Source of the DNA: Brevundimonas sp. A19_0
GTDB lineage: Bacteria > Pseudomonadota > Alphaproteobacteria > Caulobacterales > Caulobacteraceae
Assembly: GCF_017744255.1 (NCBI RefSeq)
Contig: NZ_JAGHQP010000018.1
Coordinates: forward strand, 1 to 40,527
DNA: 40,527 nucleotides
Direction of reading: 5' to 3'
Made by a program: the position numbers and the translations under genes. Positions within the stretch are counted from its first letter, which is position 1; each line of letters begins with the position of its first letter. This document shows positions 16,583 to 24,522 of this stretch, piece by piece. Under the pieces are notes generated by a model, which saw nothing but the letters and a program-made list of their open reading frames with translations, searched no databases and had not been told where the DNA came from.

Positions 16583-16612
16583 AAAAACGCCCCGGGGCGA
16601 ACCCCGGGGCGT
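16583..16612 (-). terminator. Rho-independent terminator of exbB-exbD-tonB
   Basis: A perfect 11-bp stem ACGCCCCGGGG/CCCCGGGGCGT with a 4-base loop is followed on the minus strand by GTTTTTGTC. It lies 16 bases past the tonB stop and cleanly separates tonB from the M48 gene. Confidence 0.9.
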
Positions 16613-16628
16613 CTTCATGTCTTCTGTC

Positions 16629-17360
16629 CTAGTCCGCGATCGGGAACCGGATCGTGACGTTGAACGTCGCGTTCTCGGCGGCCCCGTCCACGGTCCGCGG
16701 CGACAGTTCGCCGCGCTGGACCACCCGGATTGCAGATCGACCGAAGCCGTATCCGCTCGGCGACTCCGACACCACCTGGCAGTTGGCGGGCCGGCCGTTG
16801 GCCTGGGCGGTACACCGCACGGTGGCTTCACCGCTGGTGCCCGACTGCAGAGCCCTGTCGGGGAAATCCCGCTCGGTCGGCTGCGGACGACGCGACCACG
16901 AGGGGTTCGTGATCACCGACGGGCGGACCGGCGGCGCCGGCGGAGCCGGTGGCGGCGGGGGCCCGGGGATGTTGATCGGCGGTCCCGTGTACTCCTGACG
17001 GTCCTCCTTCGGCACCGGCGGAATGGGCAGCGGGGCCGGCGGCGTGATCGGCGAAGGCAGCGGCTCGCGCGGCTGGATCTTCGGCGGCGGCGGCTGGTCC
17101 GTCGGCGGAGGCGGAGGCGGCGGAGGCGGCGGCGGAGGCGGAGGGATCGGATCGATCAAATCCACCTGCACCGACTCATCCGAATACTCCGGAATCTTCA
17201 GCTCGAACTTCGTCTTGTCGATGAAGTAGAGCATCACCCCGAACAGGATGGTGACGACGACCAGCACGATCAGCCAGACGCCAAGCGAGACCCCCAGGAA
17301 GCCCTTCTTGCGAGGGGCATCATAGCGACTGCGATGGTACTCAACGGGTGTATCGGTCAT
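16629..17360 (-). CDS. tonB: TonB-family energy transducer
   Basis: A 243-residue protein that carries proton-motive energy from ExbB/ExbD to outer-membrane TonB-dependent receptors. A short cytoplasmic N-terminus is followed by one membrane helix (VSLGVWLIVLVVVTILFGVM, about residues 24-43). The periplasmic linker is very Pro-rich, with an uninterrupted run of about 14 Pro after DPIP and a second PGPPPPPAPPAPP block. The C-terminal TonB domain ends with SPRTVDGAAENATFNVTIRF. Two Cys (VRCTAQANGRPANCQV) lie in that domain, as in many alphaproteobacterial TonBs. GGACGG precedes the ATG. It closes the exb operon, 11 bases after exbD. Confidence 0.93.
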   Translation of the reverse strand: MTDTPVEYHRSRYDAPRKKGFLGVSLGVWLIVLVVVTILFGVMLYFIDKTKFELKIPEYSDESVQVDLIDPIPPPPPPPPPPPPPPTDQPPPPKIQPREPLPSPITPPAPLPIPPVPKEDRQEYTGPPINIPGPPPPPAPPAPPVRPSVITNPSWSRRPQPTERDFPDRALQSGTSGEATVRCTAQANGRPANCQVVSESPSGYGFGRSAIRVVQRGELSPRTVDGAAENATFNVTIRFPIAD

Positions 17361-17371
17361 ATGCCCGTCCT

Positions 17372-17809
17372 TTACTCTGGCGCGTTGTCTTCGCCGACCA
17401 GGGCGACGCTATAGAAGCCATTGTCCTGCAGGGCATTCATCACCTGCATGAAATCGCCATAGCGCGTCTGCTGGTCGCCGCGGATGAAGATACGCTCTTC
17501 CTCCGGGTTACGCGTGCGGATCTGTGTGCGGAGATCGTCACCCAGGGTGGCCACCGAGGTCCGGAAGTCGCCGAGGAACACGTCCCCGTCGTTCTGGATC
17601 GAGATGAACACCGGCTTGGGCGGGTTCTCCTGCGGGTCTGCCGCGGCGGTGGGCAGTTTCACCTCGATCGACACGGTGGCCAGAGGCGCGGCCACCATGA
17701 AGATGATGAGGAGAACCAGCATGATATCAACGAAAGGCGTAACGTTGATCTCGCTGTTCTGCTCGACGTGATACTTTCCGCCGCCGCCTCCTGAGAGTTT
17801 TGCGGCCAT
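17372..17809 (-). CDS. exbD: ExbD biopolymer transport protein
   Basis: A 145-residue protein of the proton channel that powers TonB. It has a short Gly-rich cytoplasmic start (KLSGGGGGKY), then NVTPFVDIMLVLLIIFMVAA. The Asp in FVDIML is the conserved proton-carrying carboxylate of the ExbD/TolR/MotB family. A periplasmic domain of about 90 residues follows. It lies 5 bases after exbB and 11 before tonB, so the three proteins are made together. Confidence 0.95.
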   Translation of the reverse strand: MAAKLSGGGGGKYHVEQNSEINVTPFVDIMLVLLIIFMVAAPLATVSIEVKLPTAAADPQENPPKPVFISIQNDGDVFLGDFRTSVATLGDDLRTQIRTRNPEEERIFIRGDQQTRYGDFMQVMNALQDNGFYSVALVGEDNAPE

Positions 17810-17814
17810 GAGCC

Positions 17815-18714
17815 TTACGCTCCCTTGTCGAGCTGACGCGAGATGGCGTTGAGCAGTTCAGCCGCAAAGCCGTCCGAGCGCGTGCCGTAGGCGGCGATGC
17901 GGGTGTTGAAGTAGTTGTAGAAGATAACCGCCGGGATAGCGGCGAACAGACCGATACCGGTAGCCAGCAGGGCCTCGGCGATACCCGGAGCCACGACGGC
18001 CAGGTTGGTCGTGTTCGACTGGGCGATACCGATGAAGGAGTTCATGACGCCGTACACCGTACCGAACAGACCGACGAACGGACCGGACGAACCGACCGAG
18101 GCGAGGAACTGCTGACCGCCCGAGAGGCGACCGGCCAGACCGGATTGCACGGCGGCAACGGCGGTCGAGGCGCGGGTGATGGCCGAGTCACGGTGCTCAC
18201 CGGTGACCGACAGACCGGCCTGACGCGACAGTTCGACTTCTTCGGTGGCCGCGGCGGCCATGTCGGCCAGCGGGTTACCGTCGAACTCGTCCGCCGTGGC
18301 GATCTTGCGCATGTCCGCGATCGAGCGGGCACCGCGGAAGCTTTCCAGGAAGCGGTCGGTCTTGGAGTTCAGGCCGGCGAACTCGATGATCTTGATGATC
18401 AGGATGACCCACGAGAAGATCGAGGCGACCAGCAGGCCGATCATGACGATCTTCACGACGATGCCGGCTTCCATGAACATGGAGATCGGCGTGATGTCGC
18501 CGTGGCCTTCGCCGCCGACGGCGTCAGCGACGCTTTCCGGATCGGCTGCGGCGTCGGCCGGGGCCGCGTCCGTGGCCGGAGCCTCGGTGGTGGTGGCTTC
18601 GGCAGTCGCCGGAGCCGGAGTCGCGGTGTCCTGAGCCAGGACCGGCGAGCTCGCCATCAGCACGGCGGCGCCGGCCATTGCGAGGAGGATGTTCGTCTTT
18701 TTGCTATCGCGCAT
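17815..18714 (-). CDS. exbB: ExbB/TolQ/MotA-family proton channel protein with signal peptide
   Basis: A 299-residue inner-membrane protein. Unlike E. coli ExbB it starts with a cleavable-looking signal sequence (TNILLAMAGAAVLMASSPVL then AQ), followed by a roughly 50-residue Ala/Thr/Pro/Asp-rich periplasmic stretch. The core has three membrane segments, with SVGSSGPFVGLFGTVYGVMN and APGIAEALLATGIGLFAAIP as the family signatures. This long form is common in bacteria with many TonB-dependent receptors, such as Caulobacterales. An open frame extends upstream to 19026, but the signal peptide fixes ATG 18714 as the start. The upstream leader is about 380 bases. Confidence 0.92.
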   Translation of the reverse strand: MRDSKKTNILLAMAGAAVLMASSPVLAQDTATPAPATAEATTTEAPATDAAPADAAADPESVADAVGGEGHGDITPISMFMEAGIVVKIVMIGLLVASIFSWVILIIKIIEFAGLNSKTDRFLESFRGARSIADMRKIATADEFDGNPLADMAAAATEEVELSRQAGLSVTGEHRDSAITRASTAVAAVQSGLAGRLSGGQQFLASVGSSGPFVGLFGTVYGVMNSFIGIAQSNTTNLAVVAPGIAEALLATGIGLFAAIPAVIFYNYFNTRIAAYGTRSDGFAAELLNAISRQLDKGA

Positions 18715-19094
18715 AGTTCGCCAGTTCCTGCGTTGTGGTCTGACCATAAAACCAAAAGGACCCGACCCCAGTGGCCGTACCCCAGTTGAAAACTCTGACT
18801 TCCCGACTTCAGACCTGAAGGGGTCCGACGTCGAAACGCCTTCGGATGCGACCGGTTGCCGAATGGAACCGGTGTCAGTGACAGATGCCTCCGGATCGAG
18901 ATCCGGAACCCCCTGGCCACCCCCACCCAAGAAAGCAGTCACGCTCCCTTTGGCGAACGCATACCAGAGCGTCAAGTGCGCCGAGCCGCTTTTCCCCCGG
19001 CGCGAGAACACCTGTCGTTGGGGCACAGACTTCCCCCGGAAAGCGACATTTTAATGATATCTGGAATTTCCTGCCCCAAGGGGGTTCGGAGAAG
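18715..19094. other. Long non-coding gap upstream of exbB
   Basis: No convincing gene is seen on either strand in these 380 bases between exbB and tRNA-Phe. It must hold the exb operon promoter and leader. Visible structure includes inverted repeats ACCGGTT...AACCGGT (18851-18873) and TCCGGAT-CGAG-ATCCGGA (18890-18907). An AT-richer patch with the palindrome GGAAATTCC occurs around 19050-19072. Local codon-like bias is absent. Confidence 0.6.
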
Positions 19095-19170
19095 TGGTGC
19101 CTGGGGGCGGATTCGAACCACCGACACGCGGATTTTCAATCCGCTGCTCTACCAACTGAGCTACCCAGGC
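19095..19170 (-). tRNA. tRNA-Phe (anticodon GAA)
   Basis: A 76-base cloverleaf with acceptor GCCTGGG/CCCAGGC, discriminator A and CCA encoded at 19095-19097. The D arm is GCTCAGTTGGTAGAGC, the anticodon loop TTGAAAA gives GAA, and the T arm is GGTGGTTCGAATCCGCC. It lies just downstream of yacG, an arrangement also found in other alphaproteobacteria. Confidence 0.97.
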
Positions 19171-19194
19171 GCGCTCCGGCGGGCGGGAGCGGGG

Positions 19195-19223
19195 TCTATA
19201 GGCGAGCGAATGCGGGGTGTCCA
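19195..19223 (-). promoter_or_regulatory. Candidate promoter of tRNA-Phe
   Basis: On the minus strand TGGACA (-35, one mismatch from TTGACA) and TATAGA (-10) are exactly 17 bases apart. The -10 box is about 25 bases upstream of the tRNA and 11 bases after the yacG stop, so the tRNA need not depend on read-through. Confidence 0.7.
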
Positions 19224-19233
19224 GCACCCTTCT

Positions 19234-19410
19234 TCACAGTTCGCTGTCGTCGTCCCGCCTATCGTCCTCGCCGCCCTCTGCGGGCTCCCCGGGAAGCACA
19301 TATCCCCCCGTCAGCCAGCGCTGCAGATCAACATCCGAACACCGCTTGGAACAAAACGGCCGATAATCGGGATGGGTGGAATTTTTCTTGCAGATCGGAC
19401 ACTTGGCCAT
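19234..19410 (-). CDS. yacG: YacG-family DNA gyrase inhibitor (zinc protein)
   Basis: A 58-residue protein with the four zinc-binding Cys of YacG: MAKCPICKK near the start and FCSKRCSDVDLQRWL at residues 19-33. The tail is acidic (EGGEDDRRDDDSEL). In E. coli YacG binds GyrB and inhibits gyrase. Its ATG follows the TGA of the RNase E/G gene with no gap (TGAATG), so translation is coupled. The order infA, maf, RNase E/G, yacG is common in alphaproteobacteria. Confidence 0.93.
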   Translation of the reverse strand: MAKCPICKKNSTHPDYRPFCSKRCSDVDLQRWLTGGYVLPGEPAEGGEDDRRDDDSEL

Positions 19411-20427
19411 TCAGCCCTCCCGCAGTTCATAGGTACCGGGAGCAAGGCCCGGGTCTGTGACGACGCGGCCTCTCGGACCGATCCCGGTGGTCAGCGCCGC
19501 GATGTCGCCCGCCTCCCCTTCCGGGACCGCCAGGGTCACCCGGGGCGACGACCGGTCGGTCGCCAGCGCATGCCGCAGGGAGCGCACGGCGTCGATCTGA
19601 TCCGTCCGCCGTCGCCGTTCGCCCGAGACGCCGAACAACACCTCTTCGATGGGGGTCTCGGCCCAGGGCAGCGACAGCTGCAGGACCCCGAACCGGCTCA
19701 GTGGCCCAAAAGTGACACCGGTGTCCTGAAATGAAATTTTTGCTCCGGCCATCACCGGTTCCGGCGGCAACGAGGTGCCGACCAGATCAATTGCGACCAG
19801 CCCGCCCCAGTTTTTCAGGGTGATCCGGCGCGCGGCCAGCGTCATTCCGCGCCGATTCGCCGCCAGACGCGCGCGCATACCGTCGCGCCCGGCCTCTCCC
19901 GCATGATCGATGTCGACAGTGACCATGGCGCGGGTGCGCTCCACGGCCACGTCCAGTCCGCCTTCTACAATGACGGAGGCCAGCGCCAGCTCGCGTGCTT
20001 CCCGCACGACCTCGATGGCGGCTGCCCCGGTCTCGGGCACGACACCCGGCGCGGTACGGGTCAGCCAGTCAGCCACTTCGGGTCCGGCGTTCAGCAGGCG
20101 CGGCGCCCCCTGCCCGTCTCCAATCCGCTTCAGCGTCGGCCCCTTGCCGCCCCGCGGCTCGGCCGTCACGGCCACATGGACAGCCTCGCCCACCGTCATT
20201 GCGCCCTTCGGCAGGAATCCGAACGGTTCTCCGGCCCCCAGATCGACGAAGGCCCCGCCGCCCCCGGGCAACAGGGCGGTCACCCGACCGATGCTCTCGG
20301 CCTCAAGACGATTCGTCGGATGATCCTCGTCACGCGACAGGAAGATGCGGCGCGGCTCGCCGTCCTGGCACAGCACGCCCCAGGTCTCGCCCGGCGCCTC
20401 ATCCAGAAAGGTCTGCAGCGCGCTCAC
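19411..20427 (-). CDS. Compact ribonuclease E/G family protein
   Basis: A 338-residue RNase E/G homologue, much shorter than RNase G (about 490) or RNase E. An S1-like region is visible at GRVTALLPGGGGAFVDLG (about residues 47-64). The two catalytic carboxylates are kept in MVTVDIDHAGEAGRDG (about 167-182) and LKNWGGLVAIDLVG (about 203-216). The CPxC zinc-link that dimerises RNase E and a C-terminal scaffold are missing. It begins at a GTG that overlaps the maf stop (GTGA) and ends directly against the zinc protein YacG. RNA processing or decay is likely, but the substrate is unknown. Confidence 0.88.
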   Translation of the reverse strand: MSALQTFLDEAPGETWGVLCQDGEPRRIFLSRDEDHPTNRLEAESIGRVTALLPGGGGAFVDLGAGEPFGFLPKGAMTVGEAVHVAVTAEPRGGKGPTLKRIGDGQGAPRLLNAGPEVADWLTRTAPGVVPETGAAAIEVVREARELALASVIVEGGLDVAVERTRAMVTVDIDHAGEAGRDGMRARLAANRRGMTLAARRITLKNWGGLVAIDLVGTSLPPEPVMAGAKISFQDTGVTFGPLSRFGVLQLSLPWAETPIEEVLFGVSGERRRRTDQIDAVRSLRHALATDRSSPRVTLAVPEGEAGDIAALTTGIGPRGRVVTDPGLAPGTYELREG

Positions 20428-21002
20428 CCGCGCCGGTACCCGACGCCTTCCAGCAGGCTGACGGTCTCATAGAGCGGCAGGCCCATCACCGCCGGATGAC
20501 TGCCGACGACTCGCCGGACGAAGGCGCCCGCAGGCCCCTGGATGCCATAGGCCCCGGCCTTGCCGCGCCAGTCGCCACTGGCGACATAGGCGGCGATCTC
20601 CGCCTCGCTCAGCACCTTAAGGGCGACGCGGGTCTCCACCACCCGCACGGACACGCGGTCCCCCCGGGCCACGGCGACACCGGTGTGCACCCGGTGGTTC
20701 CGGCCCGACAACATCTTGAGGAAACGCGTCGCCTCGGCCTCGTCCGCCGCCTTTTCCAGAAACCGGCGTCCCAGCGACACGACCGTATCGGCCGCCAGCA
20801 CGATGGCGTCCGGGTGCCGGGCGGCCAGCACAGCCGCCTTGCCGCGCGCCAGACGCTCGGCCAGCTGCGCGGGGGTTTCGGATTTCAGCGGGGTTTCGTC
20901 GATGTCGGCGGGCTCGATCCGGTCCGGAACGATCCCCACCTGGGCCAGCAGCTCACGCCGGCGCGGACTGGCCGAAGCCAGGATGAGCTCAGGACGGGCC
21001 AT
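20424..21002 (-). CDS. maf: Maf-family nucleotide pyrophosphatase
   Basis: A 192-residue house-cleaning enzyme that hydrolyses non-canonical nucleoside triphosphates (dTTP/UTP or modified pyrimidines) to monophosphates. The signature LILASASPRRRELL is at residue 6, followed by VLAADTVVSLGRRFLEKA (about 68-85) and the C-terminal GAYGIQGPAGAFVRRVVGS. It lies 11 bases after infA and overlaps the next gene by 4 bases. Confidence 0.95.
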   Translation of the reverse strand: MARPELILASASPRRRELLAQVGIVPDRIEPADIDETPLKSETPAQLAERLARGKAAVLAARHPDAIVLAADTVVSLGRRFLEKAADEAEATRFLKMLSGRNHRVHTGVAVARGDRVSVRVVETRVALKVLSEAEIAAYVASGDWRGKAGAYGIQGPAGAFVRRVVGSHPAVMGLPLYETVSLLEGVGYRRG

Positions 21003-21013
21003 CCCGCCCGGCC

Positions 21014-21232
21014 TTACTTGAAGCGATAGGTGATGCGACCCTTGGTCAGGTCGTAGGGGGTCATTTCGACCAGCACCTTGTCGCCGGCCAGCACGCGGAT
21101 GCGGTTCTTGCGCATCTTGCCCGCGGTGTGGGCGATGATCTCGTGGTCGTTCTCGAGCGTCACGCGGAACGTGGCGTTCGGCAGCAGTTCGCTGACCACG
21201 CCGGGAAACTCGAGCAGTTCTTCCTTAGCCAT
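21014..21232 (-). CDS. infA: Translation initiation factor IF-1
   Basis: The 72-residue S1/OB-fold factor binds the ribosomal A site during initiation. The sequence from [13 protein letters not shown] to [11 protein letters not shown] matches bacterial IF-1 across its whole length. The ATG at 21232 is chosen; an upstream GTG would add 13 residues foreign to the family. The 104-base gap before it contains the inverted hexamer AACGGT/ACCGTT (21260-21292 region), a possible leader hairpin. Confidence 0.97.
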   Translation of the reverse strand: MAKEELLEFPGVVSELLPNATFRVTLENDHEIIAHTAGKMRKNRIRVLAGDKVLVEMTPYDLTKGRITYRFK

Positions 21233-21336
21233 GCGGCCTCTCACGCCCGGGGAGACATTGAACGGTACCAAGTCGGGCGAAACACGGACCGTTGAGGTCG
21301 CGCCCTATGCATTAAAATCCATGAATAGTCGAGAGG

Positions 21337-21810
21337 TCAGGGCTGATACGCCGCTTCCATCCGTGTCCAGGCGTCAGCCGGCACATACGGTCGGATCGCT
21401 TTGGCAAAGCCTTCGTGTTCACCCAAATAGCGTTCGAGATGTCTCGATCCCGGGCTCGCCGCCTCTACATTGGCGACCCGATCAGCCAGCTTTACGAGGG
21501 CAGCGTCCGGGTTATCTGCAATCTTGCGATAGATGGCCGACATCTTGTCCGCACGGCTTTCGCCCTCTGCGGTCACCGCCCACACCAGACCCGCAACACG
21601 CTCTCCGAAAAGTCTCATCAGGTCGTCACGAGACGTGTCGGTATCCTCGATCGTGTCGTGCAACCAGGCAGCTGCCAGAAGATCGGGATCGTCGGTCCAA
21701 GTCTGCAAGATGTCCACGACCTGCGAAAGATGATGTTCGTACGGATGCTCGTCGTACTGTTGCTTCCCATGCTTTCGGATGGCGAAGGCCTTGGCTGATT
21801 CCGGCCCCAT
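21337..21810 (-). CDS. Small HD-domain hydrolase, Mesh1/SpoT-like
   Basis: A 157-residue single-domain HD phosphohydrolase. Metal-binding residues are in order: HPYEHHLSQVV (His), AAAWLHDTIEDTDTS (HD plus ED) and ALVKLADRVANVE (Asp). FGERVAGLVWAVT also matches the SpoT/Mesh1 pattern. Small proteins of this type hydrolyse ppGpp or NADPH; activity here is inference. ATG 21810 has GGTGAG five bases upstream; a GTG at 21819 overlapping the UPF0262 stop is the alternative. A sampled stretch is about 55% GC, lower than its neighbours. It sits where many alphaproteobacteria have a low-molecular-weight phosphatase gene, between UPF0262 and infA. Confidence 0.85.
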   Translation of the reverse strand: MGPESAKAFAIRKHGKQQYDEHPYEHHLSQVVDILQTWTDDPDLLAAAWLHDTIEDTDTSRDDLMRLFGERVAGLVWAVTAEGESRADKMSAIYRKIADNPDAALVKLADRVANVEAASPGSRHLERYLGEHEGFAKAIRPYVPADAWTRMEAAYQP

Positions 21811-21815
21811 GGGTC

Positions 21816-22295
21816 TCACCGCCGGTACAGGGCGCAGACCAGGGTGAACAGGCGCCGCGCCGTCTCCTGGTCCATGTCGATCTTGCCTTCCAGCCGGGCT
21901 TTCAGGATCTCGGCACCCTCGTTGTGCAGACCCCGGCGGCCCATGTCGACAGCCTCGATCTGGCTGGGCGAGGAACCCCTCAGCGCCTCATAATAGCTCT
22001 CGCAGATCAGGATGTAGTCGCGTAGCACCGTCTTCAGCGGCGTCAGCGACAGCCCGTGCGCCCGCGCATAGTCGGGTCCGCTGATATCGAACACCAGCCG
22101 GCTGTCCTGCAGCGACAGCTTCAGCGCATAGGGACCGCCCGACGCCCCCTCGGGCCGAAACGCGTTCTTCTCGACCAGATCGAAGATCGCCACCCGGCGC
22201 TCATGCTCGATCTCGGCCGTGGCGGCGGGCAGGGTCGCCGCATCCAGGTCGACCGAGGCCAGACGGTCCGTGTCCGGGCGGGCGCTGTCGGTCAT
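21816..22295 (-). CDS. UPF0262 family protein
   Basis: A 159-residue soluble protein of unknown function, conserved in alphaproteobacteria in exactly this neighbourhood. Recognisable segments are [38 protein letters not shown] and [20 protein letters not shown]. The ATG at 22295 overlaps the DUF2948 stop by 4 bases (ATGA). Longer in-frame extensions to 22577 overlap DUF2948 heavily and are rejected. Confidence 0.9.
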   Translation of the reverse strand: MTDSARPDTDRLASVDLDAATLPAATAEIEHERRVAIFDLVEKNAFRPEGASGGPYALKLSLQDSRLVFDISGPDYARAHGLSLTPLKTVLRDYILICESYYEALRGSSPSQIEAVDMGRRGLHNEGAEILKARLEGKIDMDQETARRLFTLVCALYRR

Positions 22296-22777
22296 TCCGT
22301 CTCGCTTCCCTCGTCCAGTTCGGGATGGCTGGGCTTCTCGCGCGCGGGCCACCGGTCCGACAGGTCCGCCAGCACCACGTCCAGACATTCCACATCGATG
22401 CGCAGATCGCCACCGCCCGCGAACATCAGATAGACCTGACCGGACGGCGCCTCCGACGGCTCGAAATGCAGGGCCAGCAGTTCCAGCGCCTGTTCCGGTC
22501 CGCGCGGCAGCTGCCGGCTTTTGACCGCTGTCACGTCGCCGAATTGCATGGCGGCCATCACCCGCGTGCCGCCGCACTCCCAGCAGAAGCGGCTCAGCGT
22601 CAGGGTCAGCTGCCGCGCCGACCGCTCCCAGACGATGTCAACCGGTCGCAGGATCGCGTCCTGCAAGGCTGCGGACACGAACTGCAGGTCCTCGACGTCC
22701 ATGGCCAGCAGCCGCAGGGGCTCGGGCGGCGTGGCCGACTGCGGCGGGGAGAGCGCAGCCTCGACGTCAGTGCTCAT
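22292..22777 (-). CDS. DUF2948 family protein
   Basis: A 161-residue protein of the alphaproteobacterial DUF2948 family. The core starts at [20 protein letters not shown] and continues with [18 protein letters not shown] and [20 protein letters not shown]. Function is unknown. ATG 22777 is preferred because GGGGA lies six bases upstream; an ATG at 22783 would have no room for it. The gene overlaps the end of murA by 11 bases and UPF0262 by 4. Confidence 0.9.
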   Translation of the reverse strand: MSTDVEAALSPPQSATPPEPLRLLAMDVEDLQFVSAALQDAILRPVDIVWERSARQLTLTLSRFCWECGGTRVMAAMQFGDVTAVKSRQLPRGPEQALELLALHFEPSEAPSGQVYLMFAGGGDLRIDVECLDVVLADLSDRWPAREKPSHPELDEGSETE

Positions 22778-24056
22778 GGCCATCCCCTGTGATCCGGCGA
22801 ATGTCCGCGCCGCAGCGCCCCAGCTTTTCTTCCAGCCGTTCGAAGCCGCGATCCAGGTGATAGACCCGACCGATCGTGGTTTCGTCCTCGGCCACCAGTC
22901 CGGCGATCACCAGACTGACCGAGGCGCGCAGGTCGGTGGCCATGACCGGCGCCCCACGCAGGCGCTCGACCCCCGTCACCACCGCCTCGCCGCCGTGCAC
23001 GGCGATGTCCGCGCCCAGACGCGCCAGTTCGGGCGCATGCATGAAGCGGTTCTCGAAAATGTTCTCGTGGATGCGGCTTTCGCCCTCGGCCGTGGTCATC
23101 AGGGCCATGAACTGCGCCTGCAGGTCGGTGGCAAAGCCCGGATAGACCTCGGTCGTCACATCGACGGCCTTCAGCCGCTCGGCCGGATCACGCCGCACAC
23201 GCACGCCGTCGTCGGTCTCGGCCACGTCCACGCCGCACTCGCGCAGCTTGGCGGTCAGGGCGGTCATCAGCTCGGGCCGGCTACCGGTCAGGGTGACGTC
23301 GCCGCCCGCCATGGCAGCCGCCACCGCATAGGTGCCCATTTCGATCCGGTCGGCGATCACCGGCCAGTCGGCCCCGCCCAGCGCGCTCACGCCCGTGATC
23401 GTCAGCGTATGGGTGTCCAGGCCATCGACCTTCGCCCCCATGGCCATCAGGCATCGGGCCAGATCGCCGATCTCCGGCTCGCGCGCCGCATTGTTCAGGA
23501 CCGTCGTCCCTTCGGCCAGCACGGCCGCCAGCAGCGCGTGCTCGGTCGCCCCGACCGAGATGAAGGGGAAGGTGATCTCCGCGCCCTTCAGGCCTTTCGG
23601 CGCCCGGGCCTCGACATAGCCCTCTTCCAGCTCGATCTCCGCCCCCAGCGCCTTCAGCGCCATCAGGTGCAGGTCCACCGGTCGCGCCCCAATCGTGCAT
23701 CCGCCCGGCAGCGACACCCGCGCCTCGCCGGTCCGGGCCAGCAGCGGGCCCAGCACATTGAACGAGGCCCGCATCTGCCGCACCAGATCATAGGGCGCGA
23801 AAGTCGAGGTGATCTCCGGCGCATGGAACAGCGTCTGCTGCGCCCCGGCCTCGCCCGATTCGGTGACCTCGACCCCCAGCTGACGCAGCAGCTGTCCCAG
23901 GAAACGCGTATCGGCCAGCCGCGGCATATTGGTCAGGCGCAGCGGCTGGTCGGTCAGGATCGAGGCGGCCATCAGCTTCAGCGCCGAATTCTTGGCGCCA
24001 CTGACCGGGATGCTGCCGTTCAGGGTGTTGCCGCCGCGGATGGCAATACTGTCCAT
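22767..24056 (-). CDS. murA: UDP-N-acetylglucosamine 1-carboxyvinyltransferase
   Basis: The first committed enzyme of peptidoglycan synthesis, adding enolpyruvate from PEP to UDP-GlcNAc in the cytoplasm. At 429 residues it is full length. It has [16 protein letters not shown] near residue 20, the fosfomycin-sensitive catalytic Cys in [16 protein letters not shown] (near 118), and [19 protein letters not shown] near residue 305. The ATG at 24056 has AGGA six bases upstream; a GTG nine codons earlier is the alternative. It heads the murA-DUF2948-UPF0262-HD run. Confidence 0.97.
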   Translation of the reverse strand: MDSIAIRGGNTLNGSIPVSGAKNSALKLMAASILTDQPLRLTNMPRLADTRFLGQLLRQLGVEVTESGEAGAQQTLFHAPEITSTFAPYDLVRQMRASFNVLGPLLARTGEARVSLPGGCTIGARPVDLHLMALKALGAEIELEEGYVEARAPKGLKGAEITFPFISVGATEHALLAAVLAEGTTVLNNAAREPEIGDLARCLMAMGAKVDGLDTHTLTITGVSALGGADWPVIADRIEMGTYAVAAAMAGGDVTLTGSRPELMTALTAKLRECGVDVAETDDGVRVRRDPAERLKAVDVTTEVYPGFATDLQAQFMALMTTAEGESRIHENIFENRFMHAPELARLGADIAVHGGEAVVTGVERLRGAPVMATDLRASVSLVIAGLVAEDETTIGRVYHLDRGFERLEEKLGRCGADIRRITGDGHEH

Positions 24057-24157
24057 GTCGATCCTGATGCTGACCGCCGGCACCTGATCGCGCTGCGGGG
24101 GACCGGTTATCTAGCGCGACCCGCCCCCGGGTTGAAAGGGCAGGCCGCCGCCAAAAC

Positions 24158-24328
24158 TCAGCTTTCTTCGTCACCGGCCTCACCGGCCGGTTCCGGGGCG
24201 GGCGCGGCGCGCGTGGCCTGCTTGCGCCGCCGCAGATTGGCGCGGAGCGCGCTGGCCAGCCGGTCCTCACGGGCCCGGGCCGCCCGGGCAGTGGGCGTGT
24301 CGGCGGGGGAATTGTCTCGCTCGCTCAT
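24158..24328 (-). CDS. Small basic conserved protein upstream of murA
   Basis: A 56-residue reading frame beginning MSERDNSPADTP and containing the basic helix RLASALRANLRRRKQATRAA, ending in an acidic tail (AGEAGDEES). Short proteins with this ALRANLRRRK signature are common next to murA in alphaproteobacteria and have no known function. Codon usage has the expected G/C at third positions. It ends 101 bases before murA. Confidence 0.75.
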   Translation of the reverse strand: MSERDNSPADTPTARAARAREDRLASALRANLRRRKQATRAAPAPEPAGEAGDEES

Positions 24329-24381
24329 GCGCCCCTCTGACCACCCGATGCGCTTTTCATCAAGAGATTGCGATTAGGGGC

Positions 24382-24410
24382 TTTCGCCCGCATCCGGCTT
24401 TGGCTATACG
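24382..24410 (+). promoter_or_regulatory. Candidate promoter of tRNA-Thr
   Basis: TTTCGC (-35) and TATACG (-10) are separated by exactly 17 bases, with the -10 box 18 bases upstream of the tRNA 5' end. The -35 box is weak. Confidence 0.5.
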
Positions 24411-24428
24411 CCCGGTTCCTCAGATTTC

Positions 24429-24503
<75 letters not shown>

Positions 24504-24522
24504 TCTTCCCTGTCAGATTACG

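Noticed and set aside
16490..16831. N-terminal extension of the M48 protease
   Set aside because: It overlaps the tonB terminator and the end of tonB; the lipoprotein signal fixes the start at 16489.
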